64,000 bases of DNA from Sphagnum compactum (lineage: Eukaryota; Bryophyta; Sphagnopsida; Sphagnales): assembly GCA_965153455.1 (NCBI GenBank), contig OZ234494.1:21142001-21206000 (forward strand). The letters are read 5' to 3'. The notes beneath the pieces are model-generated. The model worked only from the letters and a program-made list of their open reading frames with translations, was not told the DNA's origin and did not search any database. The translations under genes were made by a program, and so were the position numbers. Of this stretch, positions 1 through 11,139 are shown one piece after another; position 1 is the first letter of the stretch, and each line of letters begins with the position of its first letter.

Positions 1-811
1 CTAAATATAAGTTGAAGAATGAAATAAATAACTATGAGACAATTTTTTTGAAAATTTTAACAAATATTTTTTATTAAAATTTAAAATTGTTAAAATTTGA
101 CCTTATTTTCATAAGTCCTCATGAGTTAAAAATTATTTTTTCTTGCAAAATGTTACAATTGAAGTCAAAGCTTCTTTAGTTCTTCCTATTGTCACAACTT
201 CACATTTTTCAAGTTTTTTAAATTTGTTAATTCTTCCTTTTCTTACTTTGTTGGTTGTTGCTATTTGGAGTTGCCATAACTACAATTGGTTACAATCCCT
301 AAGATGAAATGGCATTAGAGTGGGTCATAATTAATCTTGGAGAATAAGGTGGTACAATAAGTTGTTTGGTGTTGGAAAGTAGTGGAAGCTAGTAGTGACA
401 ATGCATGTGAGACAACACCCACATGTTTACAATGTTAAATGAGTATCGTATATCAATGCCCCTACAAATGTGGATTCCTCGTATAGAAGATACTAGACTC
501 CATGAAAACTCTTCTACTTTTAAGTATTTTAATATTAATGTGATACCACTCGCCACTTGTGAAGTGTGGTAATTCTTTGCTTATGTGTGTGTTGCATTGT
601 GGAATTTATCATGTGTACATCTAATTAGGGTTAGTGGGGGTTAGGAAGGCCAAATGGGCATGGTCTATATTTGAAAACTTCCATGGTTACAAAGGGGACA
701 AATCCACGTTTTTGGTTTAGTGTTTAATAAATGTCCTATTATCTTCCATAGAGGTACACTTGTGGGTGTTGTTTCACATTGGATGTTACTACATGTACGA
801 GAAGTCAGTCT
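1..811. other. AT-rich intergenic DNA with a foldback-like repeat
   Basis: No gene is supported here. The first 280 bases are AT-rich and featureless. Bases about 285-440 and 660-795 match, in opposite orientations, two halves of a segment at about 4240-4490. This suggests pieces of one dispersed repeat. Short open frames on both strands around 665-938 look like chance. Confidence 0.5.
285..795. repeat. Dispersed repeat with inverted halves (partner at 4240-4490)
   Basis: Bases 285-440 resemble the reverse complement of about 4340-4485; both carry a block like GGGTCAYAATTAATCTTG. Bases 660-795 resemble about 4270-4400 in the same orientation, sharing AACYTCCATGGTTA and later TTATCTTCCA. Relative to the later copy, one half is inverted. 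The match was made by eye, so the limits are approximate. The family is unknown; a foldback or hAT-type non-autonomous element is possible. Confidence 0.4.
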
Positions 812-1498
812 CTTGTCTCTTCCCTCAGGAGCCAAGCAAAAAAACCTGGAATGTTTCCAATTACCTAGTGCCCAAGTCAAGCTGAGCAGCACTCTGTTTT
901 TTGTGGGGCAAGAATTTTTAGCAACCTGGAAAGTTTAATTTGGAGAAATTTTTAGATGGATCTGCTTTTTCAATGGAATCGAGATTACATTGAAAAAGCA
1001 GATCTGGACATTCTTTTTATCTTTGGGGGCAAAATACACAAATTTTCAACCTCACAAAATTGTTTCCAAAAATCCTGAAGCTGAGTTTCAGGATGCTCAA
1101 CTCCATGCACCCGCTGTCACTTGACAAATCAATGGGTGGAAATCCAAATGGTGTAGTATGTATAAGTTAACACCTATAATTTAGACTGCAAAATTTCAGA
1201 TCTGGAAAATACAGTTCATGAATGCATACATTTGTGTCCCAAGTTCAGTCCTTGGAAAAGAGTATTGCATGAAAGTGGCAAATTTTTTATGTTACCAGAT
1301 TCAGAGAGTATTTTTGCAGATCCAGCACAATTCTTCAGCAATTCTTGAGAAGAAACTGAAATGAAGTTGTTTCTGAAGGCAGCTGCATCATCAGTAAAAG
1401 GAAACAAAAGAGTCACAATTTTTACATTAGGCAATTGCAATGGCCCTATTGTTGTAGAGTGCGACTTCAGCAACAATTGCAGAGTTCTAAACATTTAG
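812..1498. repeat. Duplicated 3' flank of the F-box gene, copy 1
   Basis: This segment parallels about 5125-5723, the sequence downstream of the intact F-box gene. Shared blocks include the stretch around GTGTAGTATGTA and the tract ending CAGCACAATTCTTCAG. The duplication therefore includes non-coding flank and is a DNA-level segmental copy, not a retrocopy. Copy 1 also has about 200 bases (roughly 886-1090) that the other copy lacks. Confidence 0.7.
959..1004. repeat. Perfect 17-bp hairpin
   Basis: The arms GATCTGCTTTTTCAATG (959-975) and its exact reverse complement (988-1004) flank a 12-base loop. The hairpin lies in the stretch of the duplicated F-box flank that is absent from the other copy, so it probably arrived with a small insertion. 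No transposase or known RNA family is recognised. Confidence 0.75.
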
Positions 1499-2157
1499 GG
1501 AACTGCATCAAACTTGATCTCAAATGTGCATTGAGCCAAACCAGCCATGCTAATTTCCTTGGTGGTCTTTGAATCACTCCTGCTCCTTGAAAGTGAGGGG
1601 AATATTGAAGGCAAGTCTTGCCAAGTACATGTGGTCAAATCACACGTGGAAATTGGAAACTTCTTGTAGATGACTTGTTTGTTGGCATGACATTTCCCAG
1701 GGATGAGCAGTTTGCCATTTACACACCATGAAACACTTACATTCCCGCAGGAACTGGGTTCCAGATTGAGTTGGCACAGAAGCTATCTCTTCCACTCCAG
1801 CTGACCTGCACTTTGGAGCGAGCTTGTATACATCCACTGATTGCGGGAACCAGCTCAATCTGACATCATAAGCAAGTGCCTGAGAATTCAATGCATTTGG
1901 AGCAACTTCCATCCAATCAGATTTTGATGCAATGTCAAGTGGCATTGGAATGAAGATGAAACACTTGATTCCCAAAGCATCAATTGACAGCATTACAATT
2001 GCTCCACTAGGAAAGAGTCTAAAGAGCTTGTTCTTGAGTACATTGGGATCATTCAGGTTGTGTCTCTTTTGCTCCAGCAATTGGTTGCTGAACAATAAAC
2101 AACAAAACTGAAATGAGACACATTCACCTTCTTCTCATATAGAAGTGAAATTAATCA
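1499..2157 (-). pseudogene. Truncated F-box gene copy (C-terminal half)
   Basis: The minus strand encodes a decayed copy of the C-terminal half of the F-box protein at 5724-7031. The matching part begins near NDPNVLKNKLFRLFPSGA and continues through LSWFPQSVDVYKL and LRECKCFMVC. After that a frameshift destroys the reading frame, although DNA similarity continues to the stop-codon region near 1500. Similarity ends abruptly near 2157, so the F-box motif and the N-terminal half are missing. An hAT-like fragment begins about 170 bases beyond this break. There is no start codon in a plausible context and the frame is broken, so it cannot make a working F-box protein. Confidence 0.85.
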
Positions 2158-2324
2158 CTGGTGTGAACATGACCTAAGCACCCTTGCTCATCTAAAGGTC
2201 AAAAATTGTTATAACCATAGACAAAGCATTGATGCAATGCGTAACAAACTCTTTGAGACAATGTTTCATCATACCTCTAAAATGACAAAACCTCTTTTGC
2301 AATGGTTCTAAGAAATAAATCACA

Positions 2325-2830
2325 TCATAATATCTTTGCATTCCAAATTGTCTCATCCATCATGTTTTCTATGGTGCTAAGAGGGTGAAACCTTTTGACA
2401 ATCACAAGGACAAAGACATCTATAAAATCTTTTATGTTGTTCATCCAATTTCTAGAACAATGTGAGACCTCTCTAAAATATCTATTTAAGATTTCAAAAT
2501 ACTCTATTTCAACATGCTTCTTCGTTGTTGATGTAGTGCCATGCAATGTGTTATAGGTGATCAAACCCTTTCTACCCTTAGTTTTTGCAACCAAGACACC
2601 TAAACTCAAATAATTAGCATGACAAAAAATGCATTGTAAAACATGAGGTCTATGAAAAACCACAAGTTCATCAACATTTGCCTTGTAAAACATCCAAGGT
2701 TTAGATCTACAACCCCATGGTAACCAAATTTTTGCTCTTGTTTTGAAGGCCTTGATTCATCGGTAGCAATTGAATTGTCACTTGATGAGAACACACTTGG
2801 ATTATAGCTTGAACGGAAGAATAGAAGCAA
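2325..2830 (-). pseudogene. hAT-like transposase fragment with BED-type zinc finger
   Basis: The minus strand holds two overlapping frames that together resemble the N-terminus of a plant hAT-like transposase. The first frame ends around KFGYHGVVDLNLGCF. After a frameshift, the second has VVFHRPHVLQCIFCHANY with a C-x2-C pair, then LHGTTSTTKKHVEIE, which fits the histidine half of a BED zinc finger. It then reads VIVKRFHPLSTIEN, resembling the start of the hAT core. No intact catalytic domain follows. A related core fragment lies at 15.6-16.4 kb on the plus strand. The family call rests on motif style. Confidence 0.55.
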
Positions 2831-4239
2831 CTTCCAACCATTGAACCTATGTATCCAAATCTACACATAAATGAGTTGTTCGCATATTTGCCTTAATGTG
2901 GAGCTTGCTTTAAAAACTCAAAATTTTTAAGTTTACATGATGAACTCCAAAATTGCAAATACTTCAAAGTTGCTCACTTCAAGTAAAATAGTAAGAACTG
3001 AACCCAAAAAGTACAATCATTGTTCATGATAACAAGTGATTCAACAAAGCAAGCATATATTCATATTTCAAAACTCATTTCATAAAAACATGTAGTTCAA
3101 ATTTTGAGACTTACAACCTAAAAGGAATACAGTTATGTGCTCCATAAAAGTATCATTTCTCCTATGTAACATGTGTTGTGATGAAACAAAAGCATGGGTG
3201 GCAATGGTGGCAAGCCATGAAGAAAACCATTGAAAAAACCATGAGGATTTTATAATGTAATTTGCCCTAAACCTATCTAAATCTAACTTACCTAACATAA
3301 TTGACAACGGTTATTTACATATTGTTGCTCCTTTGTAGGTTATCCTATAATCACAACAAAAAAAGATTTAAGTTAGTTACAATATGCCTTGAAATTTGTT
3401 GTCTGTTGTCATTAGGTTATTCATTATATTTGTATTGAAAACCATCAATTCTTAACATATTAAATATACGATCACACAACATTCGTAACAACTTAGGGAA
3501 AGTTACTCTTAATATATTTTATGGAACACATGAAATAAATTATATTTTTTGGTATGCTATAAAATAATAAAATACTAAAAAAACATGTTTTCAAATATTT
3601 GATCTCCAATCACTCCCCTTAATTTTGAATCAAATAATGCAACAATCATATTTTCTACATACAAGATATTGAAAATCACCCATAAATTTCATCCTTTGCA
3701 ATTTGCACATGATTTCATTAAAATTAGAGCAAGCCTTGCAATTATAATCCAAGTTCAAACCAAACGAGAGATTAAGCATAAAAGCTTTCGTTTGCTACTT
3801 ATCAGAACTGAACATTCTCTCATCATCGCAACTTACACTCATTCGATCCCATTATTGAACTTTCATCACAAAAACATTGCATCTTGTTTTTAAGAACATA
3901 TTTATTTGTTTTGACATTGTTTCAATTACAAGAATCATGTTTGAAAAAACATAACTTTGAATGTATTATAAACTACCATGATGGCACACAACATTCATTT
4001 TCATTCAAGTTATTCTTTAAAAAATTAGTACTATATCCAATTTGGAACCTCCATGTTAAACAAGAATAAATAAAAATAAAAATCATCTCCATTAATTATT
4101 TTCTTTTTTCATGTGATGCATTAGGTTATACTCAAGGGTGTATTCAATATAAAGGCCTCCATCTTTGGTAGGGGCATTGACATATGATATTCTGTTACAT
4201 TGTAAAACTAAGTATTTTATTGATTTGATTATGGGCATT
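2831..4239. other. AT-rich intergenic DNA, no gene seen
   Basis: All open frames here are short (75 codons or fewer) and of low complexity. I see no recognisable domain, RNA gene or terminal repeat. Confidence 0.6.
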
Positions 4240-4490
4240 CGATATGAATCCTCCATGCATGTGTATTTTGCAAACCTCCATGGTTATGAAGGGTAAGAAT
4301 ACACCTTCTTTTCTTTGTTAAGGACAAATTATTTGTTATCTTCCAACCTTCCATCCATGTCGAGCACTTTGTGGGTAGTTGTGCCACATTGGGTGTCACA
4401 ACTAAGCTACCATTATTTTCAAACCCCACACAACTTATCATACCACCTTTATATTCAAGATTAATTGTGACCCACCATCCCATTGCATCT
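4240..4490. repeat. Dispersed repeat, second copy (see 285-795)
   Basis: This segment matches 660-795 directly over its first half, and 285-440 in reverse complement over its second half (the block ATTAATTGTGACCCACC). The repeat family is unknown. Confidence 0.4.
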
Positions 4491-5124
4491 ACAGAATGGT
4501 AACCAATTTTTTGTAATTAAAATTTTAGAAAATTTCATCATCAAAATTAAAAGGTTAGGCAAACAAGCCACTCATCCCCCAATGAATCTTCCCTTTATGG
4601 CAAGTCAAAACTCGAACCTAAAAACTTCCATTACTCGAGTTAGAACTTCTCATCTTGGTGCATGCAATTCTATCCAACATGTCCATCCGTCATATGCACA
4701 CATAGTACTCCAAATGTCACTCACACAATGAGTCAAGTTCCAAGCCAATAAGTTTGTGCCCAAATGGGTAGACTCTTCCCTATGGATAGAGCCAAGAAAA
4801 TTCGCACAATGCGGTGTGAAAAAATAGCTTCAAAAAGAGCTTCTTAAGGTCATTTTGCCTTGCCTAAAAGTCTTGGGGAGGAGATTGAACAATAATTTCC
4901 CAAACATTAACAATATGATAAAAGTTTTGTCCCTACAATATTGGTCTAGCAAAAAACAAGCCACCCATTTCCAGCAATTGACAGAAAATCATCACAAATG
5001 ATGAATCAATCAAGCTTCAGTAATTTGAATGTAAGATGAATGTGCTAAAGAGGGTAGCCTAGAGAGTACAGCTAAGTCTCCAGTTGTCACCTGCAAAGTG
5101 GATCCCCGTATCACCAATCCTCCA
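4491..5124. other. Intergenic DNA, no gene seen
   Basis: An 82-codon frame at 4483-4731 has no recognisable motif and is treated as chance. Confidence 0.55.
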
Positions 5125-5723
5125 TTTTGTCTCATCTCTCTGGGGCCAAGCCAACAAATTCAGAATGCTTCCAGTTAGTGAACTAGTCAAGGAGTTTTCC
5201 AGAATATTTCCAAATGGTGACCGAGTCAAGGAGTTTTCCAGAATGTTTCCAAATGGTGACCAAGTCAAGGAGTTTGCGGGTGCTCCACTCTGTGCACCCG
5301 CTTTCACTTGATAAATCATTAGGTACCCTCAACCGCAACATCCATATGGTGTAGTATGTACACTTATATCCTTCTCTACCCTTCTCTACAATGTAGACCC
5401 CAATTTTCAGAGCATTTTCATGATTGGGAAAATACAGTTCACAACATCGCATTTGTGTCCAAAGTCTAGTCCTTTATTCCCACACAAATGCCACCAAAAA
5501 TGTATGCCACCAAAGGGGGCATTTCTGATGTTACAAGTTTCAGAGAATGATTTTGCAGATCAGCACAATTCTTCAGTGTGAGAAGCACCTGAAAAGAAAC
5601 TGTTTCTCAAGGCAGCTGCATCATCATCATCAGTAAAGGAAATTACAAAGAGTGCCAATTTTACATTAGACTGGGTGTTGAGGAGTGCAATAGCTTCAGG
5701 AGCAATAAGAAATTTTAAAACAT
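5125..5723. repeat. 3' flank of the F-box gene with a 39-bp tandem repeat
   Basis: This is copy 2 of the duplicated flank (see 812-1498). At about 5159-5275 it holds a tandem array with period 39, anchored by CAAGGAG at 5188, 5227 and 5266. The matching part of copy 1 (about 838-885) has only one unit, so the array expanded after, or was lost from, one duplicate. It probably lies in the 3' UTR or just beyond the F-box gene. Confidence 0.7.
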
Positions 5724-7031
5724 TTACGGGACTGCATCAAACTTGATCTCAAATGTGCATCCAGCCAAACCCGCCATGCTAATTTCCTTGGTGGTCTTTG
5801 AATCACTCCTCAGGGTCCCTGAAAGTGAGGGGAATATTGAAGGCAAGTCTTGCCAAGTACATGTGGTCAAATCACACATGGAAACTGGAAACTCGTTGTA
5901 GATGACTTGTTTGTTGGCATGACATTTCACGAGGATGAGCTGTTTGTCATTACACACCATGAAACACTTACATTCCCGCAACAACTGGGTTCCAGATTGA
6001 GCTGGGACAGAAGCTACCTTCTTCCACTCCAGCTGACCTGCACTTTGGAGCTTGTAGACGTCCACCGATTGTGGGAACCAGCTCAATCTGACACCATAAG
6101 CAAGCACTCGAGAATTCGAGTCATTTGGAGCAGCTTCCATCCAATCAGGTTTTGATGTGACATCAAGTGGCCTTGGAATGAGCTGAAACACTTGATTCCC
6201 CAGAACATCAGTCGATGCCATTACAGCTGCTCCACTAGGAAAGAGTCTAAAGAGCTTGTTCCGGAGTAGATTGGGATCATTTGGGTTGTCTCTTTTGCTC
6301 CAGGAATCGGTTACTGAATCATAAACAGCGAAATGAAAATGAGACACATTCACCTGCTTCTCACAGAGAAGTGAAGTTAAGTTGGAGCCTTCTGGCCATG
6401 GCTTCTGACTTAAGGCAAGCGTAAGAGTGTATTGCCACTTTCTTGTGTGATGATGATGGTGATGATTTTCCATGGTTTCTTCCATCAAGGCCATGGTCAG
6501 GAAGCGGCATTTAGTCCACCCAGACATGTTGCCGGACAAGTCTTGTGGGAGTTTTCTGCAAGCATGGGTGACAGGGTTCACCACAAAGATTCGCTCCCCA
6601 TAGACATTACTCATGCAGACCAATCCTCCAGCTGTTGCAATGGGGAAAATGCCTTTGGAGATTGTGTCTGGTGGTCCTGAGAGTGAGAAGTGGTTCCACT
6701 CACCGGCTGGAGTATCAAAGATATGAAAATCCCAGCAAAGGGAACGAGGTCCTTTGATCACTTGGGTGAGGAGTCCGAACCTTGTGGCCCCCAGCTGCTG
6801 AGAAACTTGTTCCAAGCGTTGTTGGAAGTACGAGCTACGGATGAGCAACTTCCAACGGGTATTCAGAGCTTGCAGACGCACAATATCCTTGAGTGGTAGT
6901 CGAGCAAAGATGAGCTCCAATTCTGTCTCTGGCAGCTTGCCCCAAACGCATTCATCCATCAAATATGTGCAGCTCACTGGTTGTATGACTCCTGCAGCAG
7001 CTGGTGTACTTGTTGTCGGCGAACTTTGCAT
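5724..7031 (-). CDS. F-box protein (SCF ubiquitin-ligase substrate adaptor)
   Basis: This is a 435-residue single-exon open frame. An F-box lies at about residues 30-72, beginning VWGKLPETELELIFARLPL; it has the usual LP..L..I..RLP pattern followed by a conserved W at 60. In this family the F-box binds SKP1 within an SCF E3 ligase, and the C-terminal part selects the substrate. Residues about 98-430 have spaced W, G and PxT patterns (FDTPAGEWNHF, VVNPVTHACRKLP, TCTWQDLPSI) typical of the beta-propeller-like C-termini of plant F-box/kelch-type proteins, but I cannot assign a substrate. A run of six histidines (190-195) comes from a CAT/CAC microsatellite. A partial broken copy lies at 1499-2157. 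The start is the first ATG of the frame. A likely 5' UTR intron lies just upstream. Confidence 0.9.
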   Translation of the reverse strand: MQSSPTTSTPAAAGVIQPVSCTYLMDECVWGKLPETELELIFARLPLKDIVRLQALNTRWKLLIRSSYFQQRLEQVSQQLGATRFGLLTQVIKGPRSLCWDFHIFDTPAGEWNHFSLSGPPDTISKGIFPIATAGGLVCMSNVYGERIFVVNPVTHACRKLPQDLSGNMSGWTKCRFLTMALMEETMENHHHHHHTRKWQYTLTLALSQKPWPEGSNLTSLLCEKQVNVSHFHFAVYDSVTDSWSKRDNPNDPNLLRNKLFRLFPSGAAVMASTDVLGNQVFQLIPRPLDVTSKPDWMEAAPNDSNSRVLAYGVRLSWFPQSVDVYKLQSAGQLEWKKVASVPAQSGTQLLRECKCFMVCNDKQLILVKCHANKQVIYNEFPVSMCDLTTCTWQDLPSIFPSLSGTLRSDSKTTKEISMAGLAGCTFEIKFDAVP

Positions 7032-7044
7032 AGCTTCTCAGGAG

Positions 7045-7454
7045 CTTTTTAAAGCAAATGGGTGAAGAACTTAATCAAAACCTTTTTGTAGATGATCAAG
7101 GAGCTTTGTCTGCAGGCTCTGATGATGAAATGTATGTGTGAGCTGGATCCAAAAAAGGCACCGAAAAAACACAAATCTTCCTCCAAATCCTGTTTCCTAT
7201 AAAACCACACATCCTTCACCCATGAGCAAATACACGAGACAATCTCAAAGAATGTGGAACCCAGAGTGTGCATCCTCAAATTCAGCTTAGAGATTGTAAT
7301 TCCAAACAGTAATATAACAAGTAGCGGAAGTATATGGAAATCCCGCAGAATCATGCATGAAACAGGAGACATTTCCAACTATTTTTGGAGAACTAGCTCT
7401 AGAGGCGCATGCATGAGCAGACTAGTATAACAGCAGCGGCAGAAAATCACATAC
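7045..7454 (-). other. Possible 5' UTR intron of the F-box gene
   Basis: On the minus strand a strong donor (GG|GTATGTGA) lies at 7455/7454, and a possible acceptor (TTTAAAAAG|CTCC) at 7045/7044, just upstream of the F-box start codon. The polypyrimidine tract is weak, so the acceptor is uncertain. The segment between holds no convincing coding sequence. Confidence 0.4.
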
Positions 7455-8750
7455 CCTGGACTGCTTGGAAGAAGAATATTATTCAACAAAACTCAAAAGT
7501 CATGGCATGGAAAGAATCTCATGTCGGTATCTCGGTGTGTCAACTTCCATAGTGACAAACTGCGGGCACCCAAGAAGCCAACAGCAAAGAAAATTGCACT
7601 AATATCAGAGTCCGCAGTTCCTGGCGCTGTCCGCGAAGCCCAAGCAGCAGCCGACAAGATCGACGACCTACAACTGCGAATGCTTTGCAACAGTGAGCTC
7701 CTTCACTCACTCAATGACAAACTACAGCTTATTCTCTCGAGAATCTCCCCCCCAGCTTACTGTAGACATGCAGATCTAGATCCGCAAAATTACCCAAGTG
7801 CGCGCACCATGAGAGATTGCAGAGCAAAAGACGAGCAGATTGAAAACCCTAACAAACAGCTGAGCTGCAGCACCCAATCTGGAATGGGTGTCGGAAATCC
7901 TCGCGGGATTCACAACAAAAATGATCACTACTTACTTACTACTCTCCGGCAGTATGCATGCGAAAACAAAACAAGAACAAAACGAAACAAACCCAACAAT
8001 CTAATTCTGCAACTACGCACCAAGAATCGAAACTTCTCGAATTCTACTGCACAAGAAGACAAAAATTCTGTGCGACTGTACTCGACGGCAGCTTTTCTTA
8101 GAACCAAAGAAGCATCATCATCATCCGCTCATCAACAATATTAACTAGTCCTTGAAATTCTTGGGAGCTTCTTCCACTAGGCACTTGCCTAATAAATTTG
8201 AGAAACATTTCGAGATCCAAAACCTTTTCTCTACTACTACAACTCCTACTACTACTACTTGATGGGTCGAGTCGAGAATCAAGCGAAACGCATCAAAATC
8301 GTTTAAGGATCTACAACTGCTGCTGCTGCTGCTGCTGCGCCTCGCGTATATCATAGAAAAAAAGACACACAAAATCACTGGAGTTTTTCAGACAAAAAAT
8401 TCCTAGTATTCATCTCGCGATACTGGACAGAATTCAGAAAACTGAAAATACTTGGAATGGGTGGGGAAGTGATCAGAGGAATTATCGAAAAACACAACAC
8501 AATTGAAGCAAGAAACTTTTTGCAGATACATGAGAAGTGAAGCTTTTGCGATTTTTATAATAGAATTTTGTTTTGTTCTTCCGCCGATGCTGCTGGTTGG
8601 CGTTGCACTCGCACTCGCAGACGGATGCGCAATTCAAGAGAGAACTCGGCTTCAGAAAAACTTCCACAAGAATCCCTGTACAAAAATACCCTATAGGAAA
8701 ATACAGTACAAAAACCATCTACGTGAAATACACCTTCACCAACTCCCCGT
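7455..8750. other. F-box gene upstream region
   Basis: This stretch is less AT-rich than its surroundings. It probably holds the first (non-coding) exon and promoter of the F-box gene. A telo-box-like AAACCCTAA lies at 7844-7852 and a short CTG/CTA trinucleotide run near 8320. A 207-codon plus-strand frame (7521-8144) overlaps it; it has no recognised domain and is discussed under findings. Confidence 0.4.
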
Positions 8751-8914
8751 ATGTGGTCCTGCACTGGAAATCTTGGATGAAGTTTATCAGTCCAATTGAC
8801 TCCGGATGTGGTCCTGCACTGGAAACTTTGGATGAAGTTCATCGTCGATTCCACTCTGTATGTGGTCCTACACGAGAAATCTTTGAAGAAGTTCATCAGT
8901 CCAATCCAGTGAAT
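8751..8914. repeat. Tandem repeat, three units of about 55 bp
   Basis: Units start with ATGTGGTCCT at 8751, 8806 and 8860 and continue into GAAATCTTGGATGAAGTT-like sequence. The 54-55 bp period is not a multiple of three, so the open frame running across it is unlikely to be coding. Confidence 0.8.
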
Positions 8915-10069
8915 CCTCTGGAGGACTTCTTCTGGTACCATGAATATATATAACTACAGCTTTCATAGCCCTCCATAAAGAAGCTCTGGAAGAGTGTAAT
9001 AACTACAATCAAATCCCTGCTTATCGACTGGCTCCCGATTTTATTTCTGATTGGGTAGATAGTTTGATTGGTTCGGAGTGAGTTGTTATATCAGTATCGT
9101 GTTCGTACCTACTTGCAGTCCCAGTTTTAGTTTTATGGGTGGGGTTTCGAGATTCGACAAACAAAAAAAAACATTAGTAACTAAAAACTTGGATGTCAGA
9201 AATATTTTTGCAGGCTCCCCCATATGCGCGTTGGTGGAGATGATGTCACCAGATACACCCCACGACAGAACAGAACGAAAGACAAAACTTGGATATACAA
9301 AAATACCATATAAGAAAATAAAATACAAAAATGCTCTACTTGAATACATCTTTTAAATCATAATACAAAACCGAATTTCCACATTTAGATATACATACAT
9401 ACATACATAAATGTAGCTAAATTTATTTTTATTTTTATTTTTATTCCTATTTTTACCTGCCTATATATTTATTTAAATTTTTAATAATGTGCTGGGTTTT
9501 CTTTTTTTTCTCAGTTTAGTGTGGTTTGGAGAGTTTGGTGAAATTTTGTAAACTTTTCGCAATTATCTTTCGAATTTATAAGTAAAAGTCTTTTTTGCCA
9601 AATTTTGTCAAAATGTTTTTTTCATGACTCGCCACAGTTAGTGTTTTTTTTTTCTTTTTCAATTTTGTGATGTTGCTCAAGTGGCAATAGTCTATAAGTA
9701 TATTTAGCCAAACTTGACGACATTTAAAACATGAAAATCTAAAATCTAAAGAACCCCATCATATTTCACCCAATTGTGGTAATTTATGGCCCTTTTTTCT
9801 TAGAAATTCATTTTGGCAATTTTTTTCCAACCAAAATAAATAAATAAAAATTTATGACAGAATATTCTTCTCCGAAATTAATTTTCGAATAAAATGGCGA
9901 AAGCCTAGAACATATAATATAATAATTAAAACTTCAAGACTCATTGTACCTAGAATACGCTATACGAAAATACCATACGGAAAATCAAGGACATGAATAC
10001 CTTCACATCATACTAGAAAGATGATTGTATTATCCACATCTCAATACATACAATACTTCATACATACAT

Positions 10070-10111
<42 letters not shown>

Positions 10112-11139
10112 ACATGTAGTTCACTTTACGTGTATACTTTATATTTCCATATTTATTTCTTTATTTATTTACATATTTCTGTAGCCCAAAATATTTTGAA
10201 AATCTTAGTTTGGATTTATATGAATATAATAAAACAATAATACTCTGTAGATACGAGAAAGTATCCCAACGTGACTCATACATGGATATGATGTGAATTA
10301 AAAAATAATAAATAATAATTTACTAACGGTTCTGTGTACATTGCGAGTATGTGGCATATCTCGGGCCGTTGGATAGGGTGGTCCCAAAAAAGAGAGGGGG
10401 CCAAAAAAAGGCTGCCACCCACTCCCACTCACTACATGCTGGCTGTCCTCCCTGTAGCAGACGTGGCAAAATTCTACTCGGACATGTATCCACGATACTG
10501 TTTATGGCCTCTGGGTCATCTTACACATGTGGTGAAATGGGAATTAGGACATATGGCCATCTTTCCTTTGTACATGGACTAAGGAAAAAAATTCACAAGG
10601 AAATGAAAGGAAAAGAAATTTCTTATTATTATTACAATTTTATTTTATTTTTAATTAAGCACTTTGGATGAACTTAATACAACTTACAACCAAGAGCCTT
10701 TTAGTTAGATGGTGAGCACTTAATTTTATTTATTTATTTATTTATTTACGGGGGGTTTTGCTATGCTAATAACCATAAATTACTTGAATATGTACAATGT
10801 GACTCAATTAAGACCCCCAAATTAGAGAGACCTAAGGTTGAAGGATATATAGTGGTAGGTAAGGCCCATTGATGGGTGCGTTATCACAATAAGCCTCTCG
10901 TTTATGGTAGCAAGCCGAAGGGCCTTATCATGTGTAATGATCGAGGCGACATGGCCCTATCGTGCATAATCACGTTACGGACACTTACAAAATGTATAAG
11001 AGTCCGCCGAGAAACGTAAGATGATCTCTCGTGTCACGACACAAGGGAATCTTATGGATGTAAGGCACCCGCCAAATACACTAGGAAATGTCCGACATGT
11101 CATTAAGTATTGTGGTAGCATTTTGGGCTACGGATATGG
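8915..11139. other. AT-rich intergenic DNA with microsatellites
   Basis: No gene is supported. ATAC/TATA-rich simple repeats occur near 9390-9412 and 10055-10120, and TTTA-type repeats near 9420-9450 and 10725-10747. A short motif of the form AAATACCnTAnnnGAAAAT recurs at about 8685, 9300 and 9965, suggesting small dispersed copies of one unknown element. Confidence 0.55.

Noticed and set aside
8573-8953. 126-codon plus-strand frame across the 55-bp repeats
   Set aside because: The repeat period is not a multiple of three, so the repeated DNA is read in different frames; the openness is accidental.
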